Source: Moraxella sp. FZFQ2102
Lineage (GTDB): Bacteria; Pseudomonadota; Gammaproteobacteria; Pseudomonadales; Moraxellaceae
Reading direction: 5' to 3'
Length of the DNA stretch: 64,000 nt
Assembly: GCF_024137865.1 (NCBI RefSeq)
Contig: NZ_CP099960.1
Location: forward strand, 372,001-436,000
The notes beneath the pieces are model-generated. The model saw nothing but the letters and a program-made list of their open reading frames with translations. It was not told where the DNA came from and searched no databases. The position numbers and the translations under genes were made by a program. This document shows, in pieces, positions 54,938 to 64,000 of this stretch; position 1 is the stretch's first letter; the number at the start of each line of letters is the position of its first letter.

Positions 54938-57553
54938 TTACGCCCGCTTAATCCTAAGCGCATTAAGCACCACCGCAAGGCTTGATAAGCTCATACCAAT
55001 CGCCGCAAGCCACGGCGGTACATAGCCAAACGCCGCAGGCAGCAGCACCGCAGTATTATAAATCAATGCCCAGCGCAGATTTTGGCGGATGATGCGTTGG
55101 GATTTGCTTGAGATTTCGATCGCGCGCACGATGGACTGTAGCCGCCCACCAAGCAACACGCTATCGCTTGAGACTTGCGCAAGGTCTGCCGCGCCTGCGA
55201 TGGAAGTTGAGACATTCGCCGCTGCCAAAACAGGCGCATCATTGATGCCATCACCGACCATCAGCACGGTTTTGCCTTGTTCTTGTAAGCGCTTGATATG
55301 ATTGACTTTATCTTCTGGGGTCAGCCCATAATACGCATCATCAATGCCAAGATCCGCCGCCACTTTGAGCGCATTGGCATTAGGATCGCCCGTGAGCATC
55401 AGCGGTGTGATGCCAAGATTTTGAAGATTTTTAATCATCGCTTTGGCATCAGCTCTAAGCGCATCATTAAAATAAAACCGCGCGATAACCTGCCAGTTGC
55501 CATCGATATATTGGGATAATAGCACCGACATATTCGCCTGATATTCACCCAGATTTTCGGCAAATTGCCCAAGCGCATCCGCCGTGCCATCAGTCATCTG
55601 CCCATCGGTCACAAAGCTGATATGCCCAACACGATGCCGCACACCATCAATCACAGCTTCGATGCCGCCTGCCGTATGATGCACTACATCACTCACCGCA
55701 GGCAGATGCAGCCCGTGCGCCGCCGTCAGCAGTGCTTTAGCAACAGGATGACGACTGCCAATCTCAAGCGCAGCCGCTCTTGCCAGCACCACTTGCTTTG
55801 GCAAATCAGTGATGACGGATAATAAATTTGCCTGCCCTGTGGTCAGTGTGCCTGTCTTATCAAATGCCACATGGCTAACACTTGAGAGCGTCTGCACCGT
55901 ATGACCGCGCGTGGAGAGAAAGCCAAAGCTTGCTAAGCGATTGGTCGCAACCGTCAAAGCAATCGGTGTAGCAAGCGACAAGGCACACGGACAAGTCGCC
56001 ACCAGTACCGCCACCGTCGCCCACAGCGCTTCGTTTTTGTCAATGAACCACCACACCGCAAAGACCAAGAGCGCAAGCACCAACACACGCGCGACAAACC
56101 ATCGTGCCATGCGATCGGCATCTTGGGCGATTTTTGGCTTTTCGCTCATCGCGCGATTCATCAAGCGGTCAATCAGTGCGATTTGGCTATTATCCACATC
56201 CGCTGTCACAAGCATCACAAATGGCTGAGAGTCATTTTGCGAACCGCCAACCATTTGATCGCCGATATTTTTGACGATCAAATCGCTTTCGCCTGTTAAT
56301 AAGCTTTGTGATACGGTCGCGGTATTGGACAACAAAATTCCATCAGCAACGATTTGGCTACCAGCATCAATAGCAATGATATCACCGACTTTTACGCTTT
56401 GGGCTAGGATTTTATCATCGCTGATATTTTTCGATTGAGAAGATAAATTAATTAGTTTAACTTCATCATCGTGGGCATTTTGCCAATTTTTAATAAATGC
56501 TTGATCAAGTTTACCTGCATGAAAAGCAGTGATCAGACTTGGATCATCGGGCAGTTTTTGTACCAAAGTTGGCTCGATGACGACCAAATCTGCCGCCATA
56601 TTAGATGCTTTTAGCCGTGCGTTTTGTTCGATATAACGCCCCGCCAACAAGAAGAAAATAAACATCGCCACCGAATCAAAATAAGTCTCACCACCGCCAA
56701 TCAGCGTGGCGTACAGACTGGCAGCAAAGGTCAAAATCAGCGCGATAGAAACAGGCACATCCATGTTAATTTGGCGCGCACGAATGGCATAAAACGCTGA
56801 CACAAAAAACGGCACAGCTGCATAAAAAAACACAGGAATACTGACAAACAGCGACACATAACGCAGAAAATCCCGATGCTCAATCAGCATACCGCTGTAC
56901 TCACCAAAGTACATCCCGATCGAGAACATCATCGCCTGCATCGCCCCTAAGGCCGCGATACCAAGACGGATGAGCATTTTTTTGTTTTGTCGCTTGAGCA
57001 TCGCTTCGTGCGTGTCTTGGCGGTAGGGCTTGGCATCATAGCCGACTGAATGCACCGCCTTTAAAATCTCACTGATCGGCAGCACGCTATCGTCCCAATT
57101 GACACGCATCCGCTGCTGAGTTAGGTTCACTTGACAGTCTTTTACCCCATCCATTGCACGCAGCCGCGTCTCGATCAGCCATGTACAGGCAGAGCATTTC
57201 AGATTTGCCACCGATAACTCTGCCGTGCTGCCGCCACTTTCGGCATAGACGAACTGCCCCTTGATGTCATCATGGTCATAAGCGGTGAAATTGATGGCAT
57301 CAGGCAGGCTTGCCGTTGGGCTGATCTCGCGGCGATCTAGGTAATACTGCGACAGACCTGCTTCGACGATGCTTTGGCTTGCAAGCTGACAACCTAGGCA
57401 GCACATCGCACGCGGCTTATCAAACACCAGGGTGAAAAACGGCTCTTTGGGCAGCACTTCCCCGCAGTGAAAGCAGCTGCCTTCTGGCGGCAGCACAAGG
57501 CTTTGTTCGATGGTGTCGGCAGTATCAAAAGACTGGGCAGAACGGTCGGTCAT
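54938..57553 (-). CDS. ccoI: Copper-translocating P1B-type ATPase, CcoI/FixI type
   Basis: An 871-residue heavy-metal pump needed for copper insertion into cbb3 oxidase. The N-terminus has the zinc-finger-like domain of CcoI enzymes (CFHCGEVLP ... CCLGCQLASQSIVEAGLSQYY), then an HMA domain with NLKCSACTWLIETRLRAMDG. The membrane metal site is CPC in ATCPCALSLATPIALTVATN, the phosphorylation site is FDKTGTLTTGQ, and GDGINDAPVLAAANV closes the hinge. The eight-helix layout matches copper ATPases. No ccoNOQP genes are in the window. It starts divergently from mrcB. Confidence 0.93.
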   Translation of the reverse strand: MTDRSAQSFDTADTIEQSLVLPPEGSCFHCGEVLPKEPFFTLVFDKPRAMCCLGCQLASQSIVEAGLSQYYLDRREISPTASLPDAINFTAYDHDDIKGQFVYAESGGSTAELSVANLKCSACTWLIETRLRAMDGVKDCQVNLTQQRMRVNWDDSVLPISEILKAVHSVGYDAKPYRQDTHEAMLKRQNKKMLIRLGIAALGAMQAMMFSIGMYFGEYSGMLIEHRDFLRYVSLFVSIPVFFYAAVPFFVSAFYAIRARQINMDVPVSIALILTFAASLYATLIGGGETYFDSVAMFIFFLLAGRYIEQNARLKASNMAADLVVIEPTLVQKLPDDPSLITAFHAGKLDQAFIKNWQNAHDDEVKLINLSSQSKNISDDKILAQSVKVGDIIAIDAGSQIVADGILLSNTATVSQSLLTGESDLIVKNIGDQMVGGSQNDSQPFVMLVTADVDNSQIALIDRLMNRAMSEKPKIAQDADRMARWFVARVLVLALLVFAVWWFIDKNEALWATVAVLVATCPCALSLATPIALTVATNRLASFGFLSTRGHTVQTLSSVSHVAFDKTGTLTTGQANLLSVITDLPKQVVLARAAALEIGSRHPVAKALLTAAHGLHLPAVSDVVHHTAGGIEAVIDGVRHRVGHISFVTDGQMTDGTADALGQFAENLGEYQANMSVLLSQYIDGNWQVIARFYFNDALRADAKAMIKNLQNLGITPLMLTGDPNANALKVAADLGIDDAYYGLTPEDKVNHIKRLQEQGKTVLMVGDGINDAPVLAAANVSTSIAGAADLAQVSSDSVLLGGRLQSIVRAIEISSKSQRIIRQNLRWALIYNTAVLLPAAFGYVPPWLAAIGMSLSSLAVVLNALRIKRA

Positions 57554-57746
57554 GGCGTGGTTTTGGTCAAGAAAATCAGGGGTATTATAGCATAAGACAC
57601 ACCTAAAGATGATGGCGCACGGTCACATTCCCACACAAAAATCCTACAATTAAGCAAATGCACACCAAAACTTCTGCGGTTTTTTGCTTGAAAAATCAGC
57701 AAAATTCGGCGATAGTATGGTTTTTATTTGTTGGGGTGGTGAATCT

Positions 57747-60179
57747 GTGTCCAAATCTCATCGTGCGATGACGCGCCGTCATGACTCAGGCTTTATTGGG
57801 ACGATATTAGTCTTGCTGATTTTGGCAGGTATCGCTGCGGTTATGCTGTATGCAGTGTATCTCAACAGTACCGTCGTCTCAAAATTTGAAAGTCGTCGCT
57901 GGGACATTCCTGCCACGCTCTACTCACGCCCACTGCAGCTGTATCAAGGCGCAACGCTCAAGCCCAGCGAGCTTGACGCATGGCTAAAACTTTTGCGCTA
58001 CAGCCAAGGCGCAACCAACAAAACAGGCAGCTACCAAAAATCAGGCAGCGTCTATACCATTCACACACGCGGCTTTGATTATGGCGATCAAGACACCGAC
58101 ACCAAACAGCTGATCGTCGTCACCATCAAAGACGATCAAATCACCAGCCTAAAAAGCACCGTGCCAAGCCCCACAGGTATGGTACGCCTTGAGCCTGTCA
58201 AGCTTGGCGGCATCTATCCTGACAGCAATAAAGATCGCCAACTGCTCAAATCTGACCAAATGCCACAGCCTTTGATCGATGCGCTGATCGCCACCGAAGA
58301 TCGCGGATTTTATCAGCATTATGGTATCTCAGTGCGTGGCATCAGTCGTGCCATCGTCGCCAATGTCACCGGTCAGCCCATGCAAGGCGGCTCGACGATT
58401 ACCCAGCAGCTTGTTAAGAATTTCTACCTAAACTCTGAGCGCACCTTGAAGCGCAAAGTCAATGAAGCGATCATGGCGATGCTCTTAGAAGCGCGCTATG
58501 ACAAGCAAGAGATTTTATTGGCTTATTTAAACGAAATTAACCTTGGGCAAAATGGCAATCATTCGGTCAATGGCTTTGGGATTGCGTCACAGTTTTATTT
58601 TGATAAACCATTGAGCGAATTAAGCCTAGATCAATACGCGCTGTTGGTCGGTATCGCCAAAGGTCCAAGCTATTATAATCCGCGCAAAAATCCTGATCGC
58701 GCGCTTGAACGGCGTAATGTCGTGCTCAAAAATATGCTGAACACAGGCAAAATCGATCAAGCCACTTATGAGAAAAATATCAAAAAACCACTCGGCGTGG
58801 TAAAAACCCCAGCGATTGCCAAGCCAAGATTTCCTGATTTTCTCGACGCGGTGCAAAGAGAGCTAAAAGCCTATTATCGTCAAGAAGATCTACAAAATCG
58901 TGGACTGCGCATCATCTCAACACTCGATCCGATCGCCCAACAAGCCGCCGATAATGCCATGGCAGAACAGCTGTCCGCTCTGCGTAAAAAAGGCAACGCC
59001 ACCAAAAACCTTCAAGGCGCATTGGTCAGTGCCAATCCGCGCACAGGTGAGCTTGTGGCTTTGGTCGGGTCGGGTGCAGAATTTACAGGGTTTAACCGCG
59101 CCATCGATGCCAAACGCCAAGTCGGTTCACTGCTTAAGCCTGTGATTTATCTGACTGCCCTACAGTCTGGGCGTTATAATCTAACTACCCCTGTCAATGA
59201 CAGCCAAGTCACCTACCAAGTCGGTGGCAGCACTTGGACACCGAAAAATTATGGCGGCGTCTCGCACGGCAGCACGCCATTATTGAGTGCGCTTGCCAAC
59301 TCGTACAACCAAGCAGCGGTGAATGTCGGCATCGAATTTGGCATGAATGCCTTTAAGGCGCAGATGGCGAACTTGTCGATCACCACTGAGATTCCGCCCT
59401 ATCCATCGGTGATGCTTGGCGCAATCGATCTATCCCCCATGCAGATGCTTGGGATGTATCAAATCTTTGCCAATGGCGGCGCTTACACGCCGATCCACAC
59501 AGTACGCAGTGTGATCGATGATAAAAGCCGCGTGCTACAGCGCAGCCAAGTACAACACCAGTTCCGCGCACCACCACAAGCGGTATATCTGCTGAACCGC
59601 GGACTACAAGAAGTCGTGCGCTCAGGCACTGCCAAAGCCGCCAATAGCATCAATGGCAATCTGGGCTTGGCAGGTAAAACAGGTACAACCAACGATGCGC
59701 GCGATGCGTGGTTCGCTGGCTACAGCGGTAATTATGTCAGCGTCGTCTGGGTCGGTCGTGATGATAATAAACCGATCGGTCTGACAGGCGGTACGGGCGC
59801 GCTGCCGATTTGGACAGCGTATATGAAACGCCTAAGTCTAAGCCCTGTCGCACTCTCACAGCCTGCGGGTGTCAGCTGGCAGTGGATGGATAGCACAACA
59901 GGCGTGATGTCGGATCAATACTGTGCAGGCGCGATGTGGCTGCCGATCATCGATGCCTATCGCCCAAGTCAGATGAGTGCGTGTGCCGCCGACATTATCT
60001 ATCAGGCGCAAATACAAGCGCAAATGCAGTCACTTGGCGATAATCTGGTGGATATGGGCGGTTACTATATCGAGGGCGAACCATTATACACACCTGAGCC
60101 TGAGATACCGCCGACAGATGACTACATCATCGATGACTATATCGAACAATCAATGTCAAATAGCCAAGATGGGTATTGA
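57747..60179 (+). CDS. mrcB: Bifunctional penicillin-binding protein 1B
   Basis: Class A PBP that polymerises and cross-links peptidoglycan. About 810 residues: short cytoplasmic basic tail (SKSHRAMTRRHD), one membrane anchor (GTILVLLILAGIAAVMLYAVY), a UB2H-like region (WDIPATLYSRPLQLYQG), the GT51 domain (LIATEDRGFYQHYGISVRGI, GGSTITQQLVKNFY), then the transpeptidase with SLLK (QVGSLLKPVIY), SYN and KTGTT (LAGKTGTTNDARDAWFAG). The GTG at 57747 is preceded by GGGGTGG; in-frame ATG at 57717 and TTG at 57684 would extend it. The C-terminus is acidic (YIIDDYIEQ). Confidence 0.94.
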   Translation: MSKSHRAMTRRHDSGFIGTILVLLILAGIAAVMLYAVYLNSTVVSKFESRRWDIPATLYSRPLQLYQGATLKPSELDAWLKLLRYSQGATNKTGSYQKSGSVYTIHTRGFDYGDQDTDTKQLIVVTIKDDQITSLKSTVPSPTGMVRLEPVKLGGIYPDSNKDRQLLKSDQMPQPLIDALIATEDRGFYQHYGISVRGISRAIVANVTGQPMQGGSTITQQLVKNFYLNSERTLKRKVNEAIMAMLLEARYDKQEILLAYLNEINLGQNGNHSVNGFGIASQFYFDKPLSELSLDQYALLVGIAKGPSYYNPRKNPDRALERRNVVLKNMLNTGKIDQATYEKNIKKPLGVVKTPAIAKPRFPDFLDAVQRELKAYYRQEDLQNRGLRIISTLDPIAQQAADNAMAEQLSALRKKGNATKNLQGALVSANPRTGELVALVGSGAEFTGFNRAIDAKRQVGSLLKPVIYLTALQSGRYNLTTPVNDSQVTYQVGGSTWTPKNYGGVSHGSTPLLSALANSYNQAAVNVGIEFGMNAFKAQMANLSITTEIPPYPSVMLGAIDLSPMQMLGMYQIFANGGAYTPIHTVRSVIDDKSRVLQRSQVQHQFRAPPQAVYLLNRGLQEVVRSGTAKAANSINGNLGLAGKTGTTNDARDAWFAGYSGNYVSVVWVGRDDNKPIGLTGGTGALPIWTAYMKRLSLSPVALSQPAGVSWQWMDSTTGVMSDQYCAGAMWLPIIDAYRPSQMSACAADIIYQAQIQAQMQSLGDNLVDMGGYYIEGEPLYTPEPEIPPTDDYIIDDYIEQSMSNSQDGY

Positions 60180-60265
60180 TTGTTACTCATCATGGTGATT
60201 GGCTTTACAAATTAACGCTTAAAATTCGCTTAATTTCGCCAAAGTTTAATGATTAACTCAAACCA

Positions 60266-61108
60266 TCAGATAGCATGATGCTCTAAAAACTGCGCCAGTA
60301 CCATCTTTTGGTCATCGATGTGCGTGGTATTGATGCCAAATGCCTGTGTTAATAACTCAAACAGCTCATCGACCGTGCCTATGTCATGGCTTTGGCTTGG
60401 CTGTCCGATCTGGTGGCGACGATAGCGGGTATTGAGTAGGCTATGTCTCACGCCCTGTGGCTCGATGCGAGATACCATCAGCCGTGTGCGAAATGGCGAT
60501 GATGGATGCGTTGATACGAACCAATTACCCATCTCAAGCAGCGGCTGATCAGCTGGCGTCAAATCAAAAGCATACAGCATCTGCCATTGTCCCTTTATCT
60601 GTACCGACAGCACCCATCGATCCCCAAAAGCTGTGAGCCGATACTCGCCGTGTGGCGTCGTCTGTATGCTGTCAAATTCCAGCTTCAAAGGCGCGGTCGG
60701 CACCTGCCCACCAAAGCCCACATCCACTAGATAAGCTGCCCCATCTACCACCACCTTTAATAAAGTATGTGTGCGTGCTTTTGGGGTGGCTGGATTGTTT
60801 TCATGTACGATATAGCCTGTCAGCGTCACTGCATCGAAGCCTAGTGCCACGAGTGCTTGACGCAGCAGTTCATTTTGTTCATAGCAATAGCCGCCACGGC
60901 GCTCGATCACCAGCTTTTGATAGATGGCGGCAGGGTCGATGTCCACTGTCTCATGCAGCACCGTCGATAGGCTTTGAAAGGGATAGCGGCACAGATGCAT
61001 CAGCTGCAGGCGTGACAGCGTTGTTAAGTTTGCACCATTTTTTTGAATATCTGATGGCGTGATGTCCAGTGTTGTTAGATAATGATCCAGCTGTGATTTA
61101 GTTAGCAT
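60266..61108 (-). CDS. nat: Arylamine N-acetyltransferase
   Basis: A 280-residue acetyl-CoA-dependent enzyme that acetylates arylamines and hydrazines. The catalytic triad is visible: Cys in ERRGGYCYEQNELL, His in KARTHTLLKV, Asp in AYLVDVGFGGQVPTAP. Length and domain order are those of the family. In bacteria some members act in secondary metabolism, others in detoxification; nothing in the neighbourhood indicates which. The ATG has AAGGAG 6 bp upstream. Confidence 0.93.
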   Translation of the reverse strand: MLTKSQLDHYLTTLDITPSDIQKNGANLTTLSRLQLMHLCRYPFQSLSTVLHETVDIDPAAIYQKLVIERRGGYCYEQNELLRQALVALGFDAVTLTGYIVHENNPATPKARTHTLLKVVVDGAAYLVDVGFGGQVPTAPLKLEFDSIQTTPHGEYRLTAFGDRWVLSVQIKGQWQMLYAFDLTPADQPLLEMGNWFVSTHPSSPFRTRLMVSRIEPQGVRHSLLNTRYRRHQIGQPSQSHDIGTVDELFELLTQAFGINTTHIDDQKMVLAQFLEHHAI

Positions 61109-61295
61109 AGTAACTCCTTGTTTGTTTCATTTGTCTGATGGGATAATATTCACATCAATTATAACCAGTCATCTACCCATCACTCAAGCACCCACTGCTG
61201 CCGCTGTGGTCATTGATATTCATAAATCTTCATCATTTATTAAGCTTGCGATCTTTGTTATAATACATATACTCATTTATTTTTTAGGATCTGCT

Positions 61296-62219
61296 ATGTC
61301 TTGGCAACAACTTCACCTACAATGCCCCCAATCTGCCGTCGAGCTTGCCGAAGCTTTATTTTATGAATTGGGCGCAGTCTCAATTTTGCTTGAAGATGCA
61401 GGCGACGAGCCACTGTTTGAGCCATTACCGGGTGAAGAACCGCTGTGGCAAGATGTCATCATCACTGCGATTTTTGACACCAATAGCGATGACAGCTTTG
61501 CAGGCACGGACTTTGAGAGCCTAGCCAGTGAAGTCGCTACCGAAGTGGATGCCACGCGTTTTTGGCTGACACGCCTAGATGATAAGGACTGGACACGCGA
61601 ATGGATGACTTATTACAAGCCAATCAAATGTGCGGGCAATCTATGGATTGTCCCCGAATGGCTTGAGACACCTGACCCTGATGCGATCAATCTAATCTTA
61701 GACCCCGGTCTTGCCTTTGGTACAGGTTATCATGCGACCACGCGCCTGTGCTTGGACTGGCTGTCTGAGCAGGATTTGACCGATAAGCTTGTGATTGATT
61801 ATGGCTGCGGCTCGGGTATTTTGGGCGTGGCGGCGTTGCTACTTGGCGCGCGTCAAGTCTTGGCAGTCGATATCGACCCACAAGCGGTACTTGCCACACG
61901 CCAAAATGCCGCATTGAACGGCGTTGAAGATAAGCTTATTGCCTTCTTGCCTGATGAATTTATCAGCTATCGCAATGCGCATAATGAGCTGTGCGACACC
62001 ATCACCGCCAACATTCTTGCCAAGCCACTGATTCACTTTGCCCCGACTTTTAGCGAGCTACTTAAAGATGGCGGCAGCATCGTGCTGGCAGGTCTGATCG
62101 AGAACCAAACCCAAGATGTCATCGATGCCTATGCGCCATATTTTGAACTGGATGCGCCATATGCTTATGACAATGCCGAAGATCATCACTGGAATCGCCT
62201 AAGCGGTCGCAAGTGCTGA
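61296..62219 (+). CDS. prmA: Ribosomal protein L11 methyltransferase
   Basis: Trimethylates ribosomal protein L11. 307 residues. The N-terminal substrate-binding domain (SWQQLHLQCPQSAVELAEALFYELGAVSILLEDAGDEPLFEPLPGE) and DKDWTREWMTYYKPIK are followed by DPGLAFGTGYHATTRLCLDWL and the SAM site VIDYGCGSGILGVAALLLGA. The ATG at 61296 has AGGA at 7 bp; an open frame runs back to 61122 without conservation. It lies upstream of fis, as in many gammaproteobacteria, though dusB is missing between them. Confidence 0.95.
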   Translation: MSWQQLHLQCPQSAVELAEALFYELGAVSILLEDAGDEPLFEPLPGEEPLWQDVIITAIFDTNSDDSFAGTDFESLASEVATEVDATRFWLTRLDDKDWTREWMTYYKPIKCAGNLWIVPEWLETPDPDAINLILDPGLAFGTGYHATTRLCLDWLSEQDLTDKLVIDYGCGSGILGVAALLLGARQVLAVDIDPQAVLATRQNAALNGVEDKLIAFLPDEFISYRNAHNELCDTITANILAKPLIHFAPTFSELLKDGGSIVLAGLIENQTQDVIDAYAPYFELDAPYAYDNAEDHHWNRLSGRKC

Positions 62220-62368
62220 GAAAGGTTGTGTCTTTACAAAGCTACTACACGCCATAACACAAAAATCATAGGCAGCACTCAGATGGTTTGTTAATATAAA
62301 ATGGTAAATTCACTATTTGATATTGATGGCACGATTTGGTTTCACCCAAGAACAATGAGCGATGAGCG

Positions 62369-62620
62369 ATGAGTAGTAAGCACCCGACGGACACCACCCC
62401 GCTACACCTTCATGTTGAGCGCGCTGTGCAGCGTTATTTTGAAGGGCTTGAAGGCGAAGACACTGACAATCTTTATAATATTTTTTTGGCAGAATTGGAG
62501 CGCCCTTTACTCGCGACCACGCTCAAATACGCACGCGGCAACCAATCAAAAACCGCGCAGCTATTGGGTCTAAACCGTGGCACGCTGCGCACTAAGCTTA
62601 AAGCACATGGCTTGCTATGA
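62369..62620 (+). CDS. fis: Fis-family nucleoid-associated protein
   Basis: An 83-residue DNA-bending protein. The C-terminal helix-turn-helix LLATTLKYARGNQSKTAQLLGLNRGTLRTKLKAHGLL is near-identical in pattern to E. coli Fis; the N-terminal beta-hairpin is shortened, as in Acinetobacter and Pseudomonas proteins. It controls rRNA and other growth-phase genes. It is 149 bp after prmA and followed by a strong terminator; purH comes next. Confidence 0.94.
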   Translation: MSSKHPTDTTPLHLHVERAVQRYFEGLEGEDTDNLYNIFLAELERPLLATTLKYARGNQSKTAQLLGLNRGTLRTKLKAHGLL

Positions 62621-62638
62621 TTGTATAGCATTGTTATT

Positions 62639-62668
62639 ACCCAAAGCATCATCCGCTTTGGGTTTTTT
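62639..62668 (+). terminator. Terminator of fis
   Basis: ACCCAAAGC / GCTTTGGGT stem with 7-nt loop and TTTTTT. Confidence 0.85.
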
Positions 62669-62902
62669 ATGCTCAAATAAATTTGAAATGCGATTGCAAT
62701 AAGGAAAATAAGCAAAATTACGAAGCGAGTTTAACTTAAGTATTATTTCAAACCAGATAAACCACATCATCAAAAATTACAAAATTTTCACCAATTTCCC
62801 TTTATAAACGCTGTAATAACTGGTATCATTTTGTTTTTAAATTGTAAATGAGCCTTTGGCGTAATTTGCATGATTTACTTAATAACCATTTAAAGGTGAT
62901 TT

Positions 62903-64000
62903 ATGAGTTCAAAGCGTTTTGCCTTGTTGTCGGTCTCTGATAAAGCAGGGATTGTTGAATTTGCCAAGGGCTTGGTTGAGTCTGGTTTTGGCATTTTGTC
63001 CACTGGTGGTACTTTTAAGCTACTCAAAGACAGCGGCATCGATGCCATCGAAGTCTCAGCGCACACTGGCTTTAGCGAGATGATGGATGGCCGAGTCAAG
63101 ACGCTACACCCAAAAATCCACGGCGGCATCCTAGGTCGTCGCGGCACAGATGATGCAATCATGGCAGAGCATGGCATCGACCGTATCGACATCGTCGCGG
63201 TGAATCTATATCCATTTGCCGCGACCGTCGCCAAAGCAGATGTCACCATGAGCGACGCCATCGAAAATATCGACATCGGCGGCCCTGCAATGGTGCGCTC
63301 TGCTGCCAAAAACCACGCCCATGTCGGCATCATCACCAACCCAGCTGACTATGATCGCGTGCTAAATGAACTAAAAGCAGGCGGCAATCTAAGCTTTGCG
63401 ACGCGTTTTGATCTGGCAGTCAAAGCCTTTGAACACACCGCTGCCTATGATGGCATGATCGCAAGCTGGCTGGGCGCGCGCCTACCAACCGACGATAACG
63501 CACAGCCAAGCGATGATGCGACAGCAAATACCCTATTCCCACGCACTTTCAACAGCCAATTCATCAAAGCCCAAGACCTGCGCTATGGCGAAAACCCGCA
63601 CCAATCAGCGGCATTCTATGTAGAAAGCAGCGCAAAAGAAGCATCCGTCTCGACCGCCAAGCAGCTACAAGGCAAAGAGCTGTCGTACAACAACATCGCC
63701 GATACCGATGCTGCGCTTGAGTGCGTCAAATCATTTGCCAAGCCTGCGTGTGTCATCGTCAAGCACGCCAACCCATGCGGTGTGGCAGTCTCACTAGATG
63801 GTATCTTGGATGCGTACAATCTTGCCTACGCTACCGATCCTGAGTCAGCATTCGGCGGCATCATCGCCTTCAACCGTGAGCTGGATGTCGAGACCGCCAA
63901 AGCCATCGTTGAGCGTCAATTTGTCGAAGTCATCATTGCACCAAGCATTGCCGATGGCGTGCTTGAAGTCACCGGCGCCAAGAAAAATGTCCGTGTCCTA
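62903..64000 (+). CDS. purH: Bifunctional AICAR transformylase / IMP cyclohydrolase, 5' part (runs off window)
   Basis: Last two steps of IMP synthesis. 366 codons are in the window and no stop is reached. The N-terminal cyclohydrolase (MGS-like) domain shows [31 protein letters not shown] and [19 protein letters not shown]; the AICAR transformylase part begins [14 protein letters not shown] and includes [12 protein letters not shown] with its catalytic Lys-His. SD AAAGGTGAT precedes the ATG. The ~230 bp between the fis terminator and this gene hold only its promoter region. Confidence 0.96.
   Translation, partial: MSSKRFALLSVSDKAGIVEFAKGLVESGFGILSTGGTFKLLKDSGIDAIEVSAHTGFSEMMDGRVKTLHPKIHGGILGRRGTDDAIMAEHGIDRIDIVAVNLYPFAATVAKADVTMSDAIENIDIGGPAMVRSAAKNHAHVGIITNPADYDRVLNELKAGGNLSFATRFDLAVKAFEHTAAYDGMIASWLGARLPTDDNAQPSDDATANTLFPRTFNSQFIKAQDLRYGENPHQSAAFYVESSAKEASVSTAKQLQGKELSYNNIADTDAALECVKSFAKPACVIVKHANPCGVAVSLDGILDAYNLAYATDPESAFGGIIAFNRELDVETAKAIVERQFVEVIIAPSIADGVLEVTGAKKNVRVL

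Noticed and set aside
61122..61295. N-terminal extension of PrmA with a hydrophobic segment
   Set aside because: PrmA is cytoplasmic, and the internal ATG at 61296 has a good ribosome site and the conserved family start.

Overview
The window looks like a chromosomal segment of a Moraxella species (Gammaproteobacteria, Moraxellaceae). The gene content and order (rsmG-parA-parB, fis-purH, ppk1 with a Pho box, lctP-lldD, a DUF1852/MetE-like methionine synthase pair) fit Moraxellaceae. The protein encoded at 40953-42575 matches, as far as I can recall it, the mobile colistin-resistance enzyme MCR-1 over almost its whole length, and Moraxella is the accepted source genus of that family. It is linked to a PAP2 gene and lies in an ordinary housekeeping context with no ISApl1 beside it, so this reads as a native (donor-type) locus rather than a mobile copy.

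Layout. 1-3.6 kb: end of an outer-membrane protein, dinB, an aromatic-acid-type MFS transporter, ndk. 3.67-4.39 kb: a complete IS1595-family (IS1016-like) insertion sequence with perfect 15-bp ends and an 8-bp target duplication. 4.8-8.1 kb: DUF485-actP acetate uptake pair and ychF. 8.2-10.8 kb: a His-rich lipoprotein behind a probable Zur operator, a FabR-like TetR regulator, an exonuclease III with a long basic N-terminal tail. 11.1-14.4 kb: gltIJKL-type glutamate/aspartate ABC transporter. 14.5-19.7 kb (minus): thiI, a YchJ-like SEC-C protein, ppk1 behind a Pho box, mtgA. 19.9-24.1 kb: a glutaredoxin-like protein, then lactate permease and L-lactate dehydrogenase. 24.2-30.6 kb (minus): holB, kdsB, lpxK, parB, an unusual ParB-like repeat protein, parA, rsmG. 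30.8-35.9 kb: Lon-related protease, nth, argS.

36.2-38.8 kb (minus): flavin reductase, mesD and mesX, a folate-independent methionine synthase set. 39.0-40.1 kb: azlCD. 40.2-42.6 kb (minus): mcr-1-like lipid A phosphoethanolamine transferase followed by pap2. 42.9-45.2 kb: a polytopic membrane protein of the family labelled site-specific recombinase (Gcr). 45.7-49.4 kb: two acyl-CoA dehydrogenases. 49.6 kb: a stand-alone domain resembling the DNA sulfur-binding part of ScoMcrA-type HNH nucleases. 50.1-54.0 kb: purU and a TrpXYZ-type ABC transporter. 54.4 kb: tRNA-Ile2(CAU). 54.9-64.0 kb: ccoI-type copper ATPase, PBP1b (mrcB), arylamine N-acetyltransferase, prmA, fis, and purH, which runs off the end.

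The two strongest items for follow-up are (1) the chromosomal mcr-1/pap2 locus with its own promoter and (2) a 175-residue protein between parA and parB. That protein copies the ParA-stimulating N-terminus of ParB, then has 7 VKP and 23 VEP tripeptides encoded by a 30-unit 9-bp tandem repeat, and lacks the ParB CTPase and DNA-binding domains. All family calls were made by reading motifs; no database search was run, and comparisons with known proteins are from memory.
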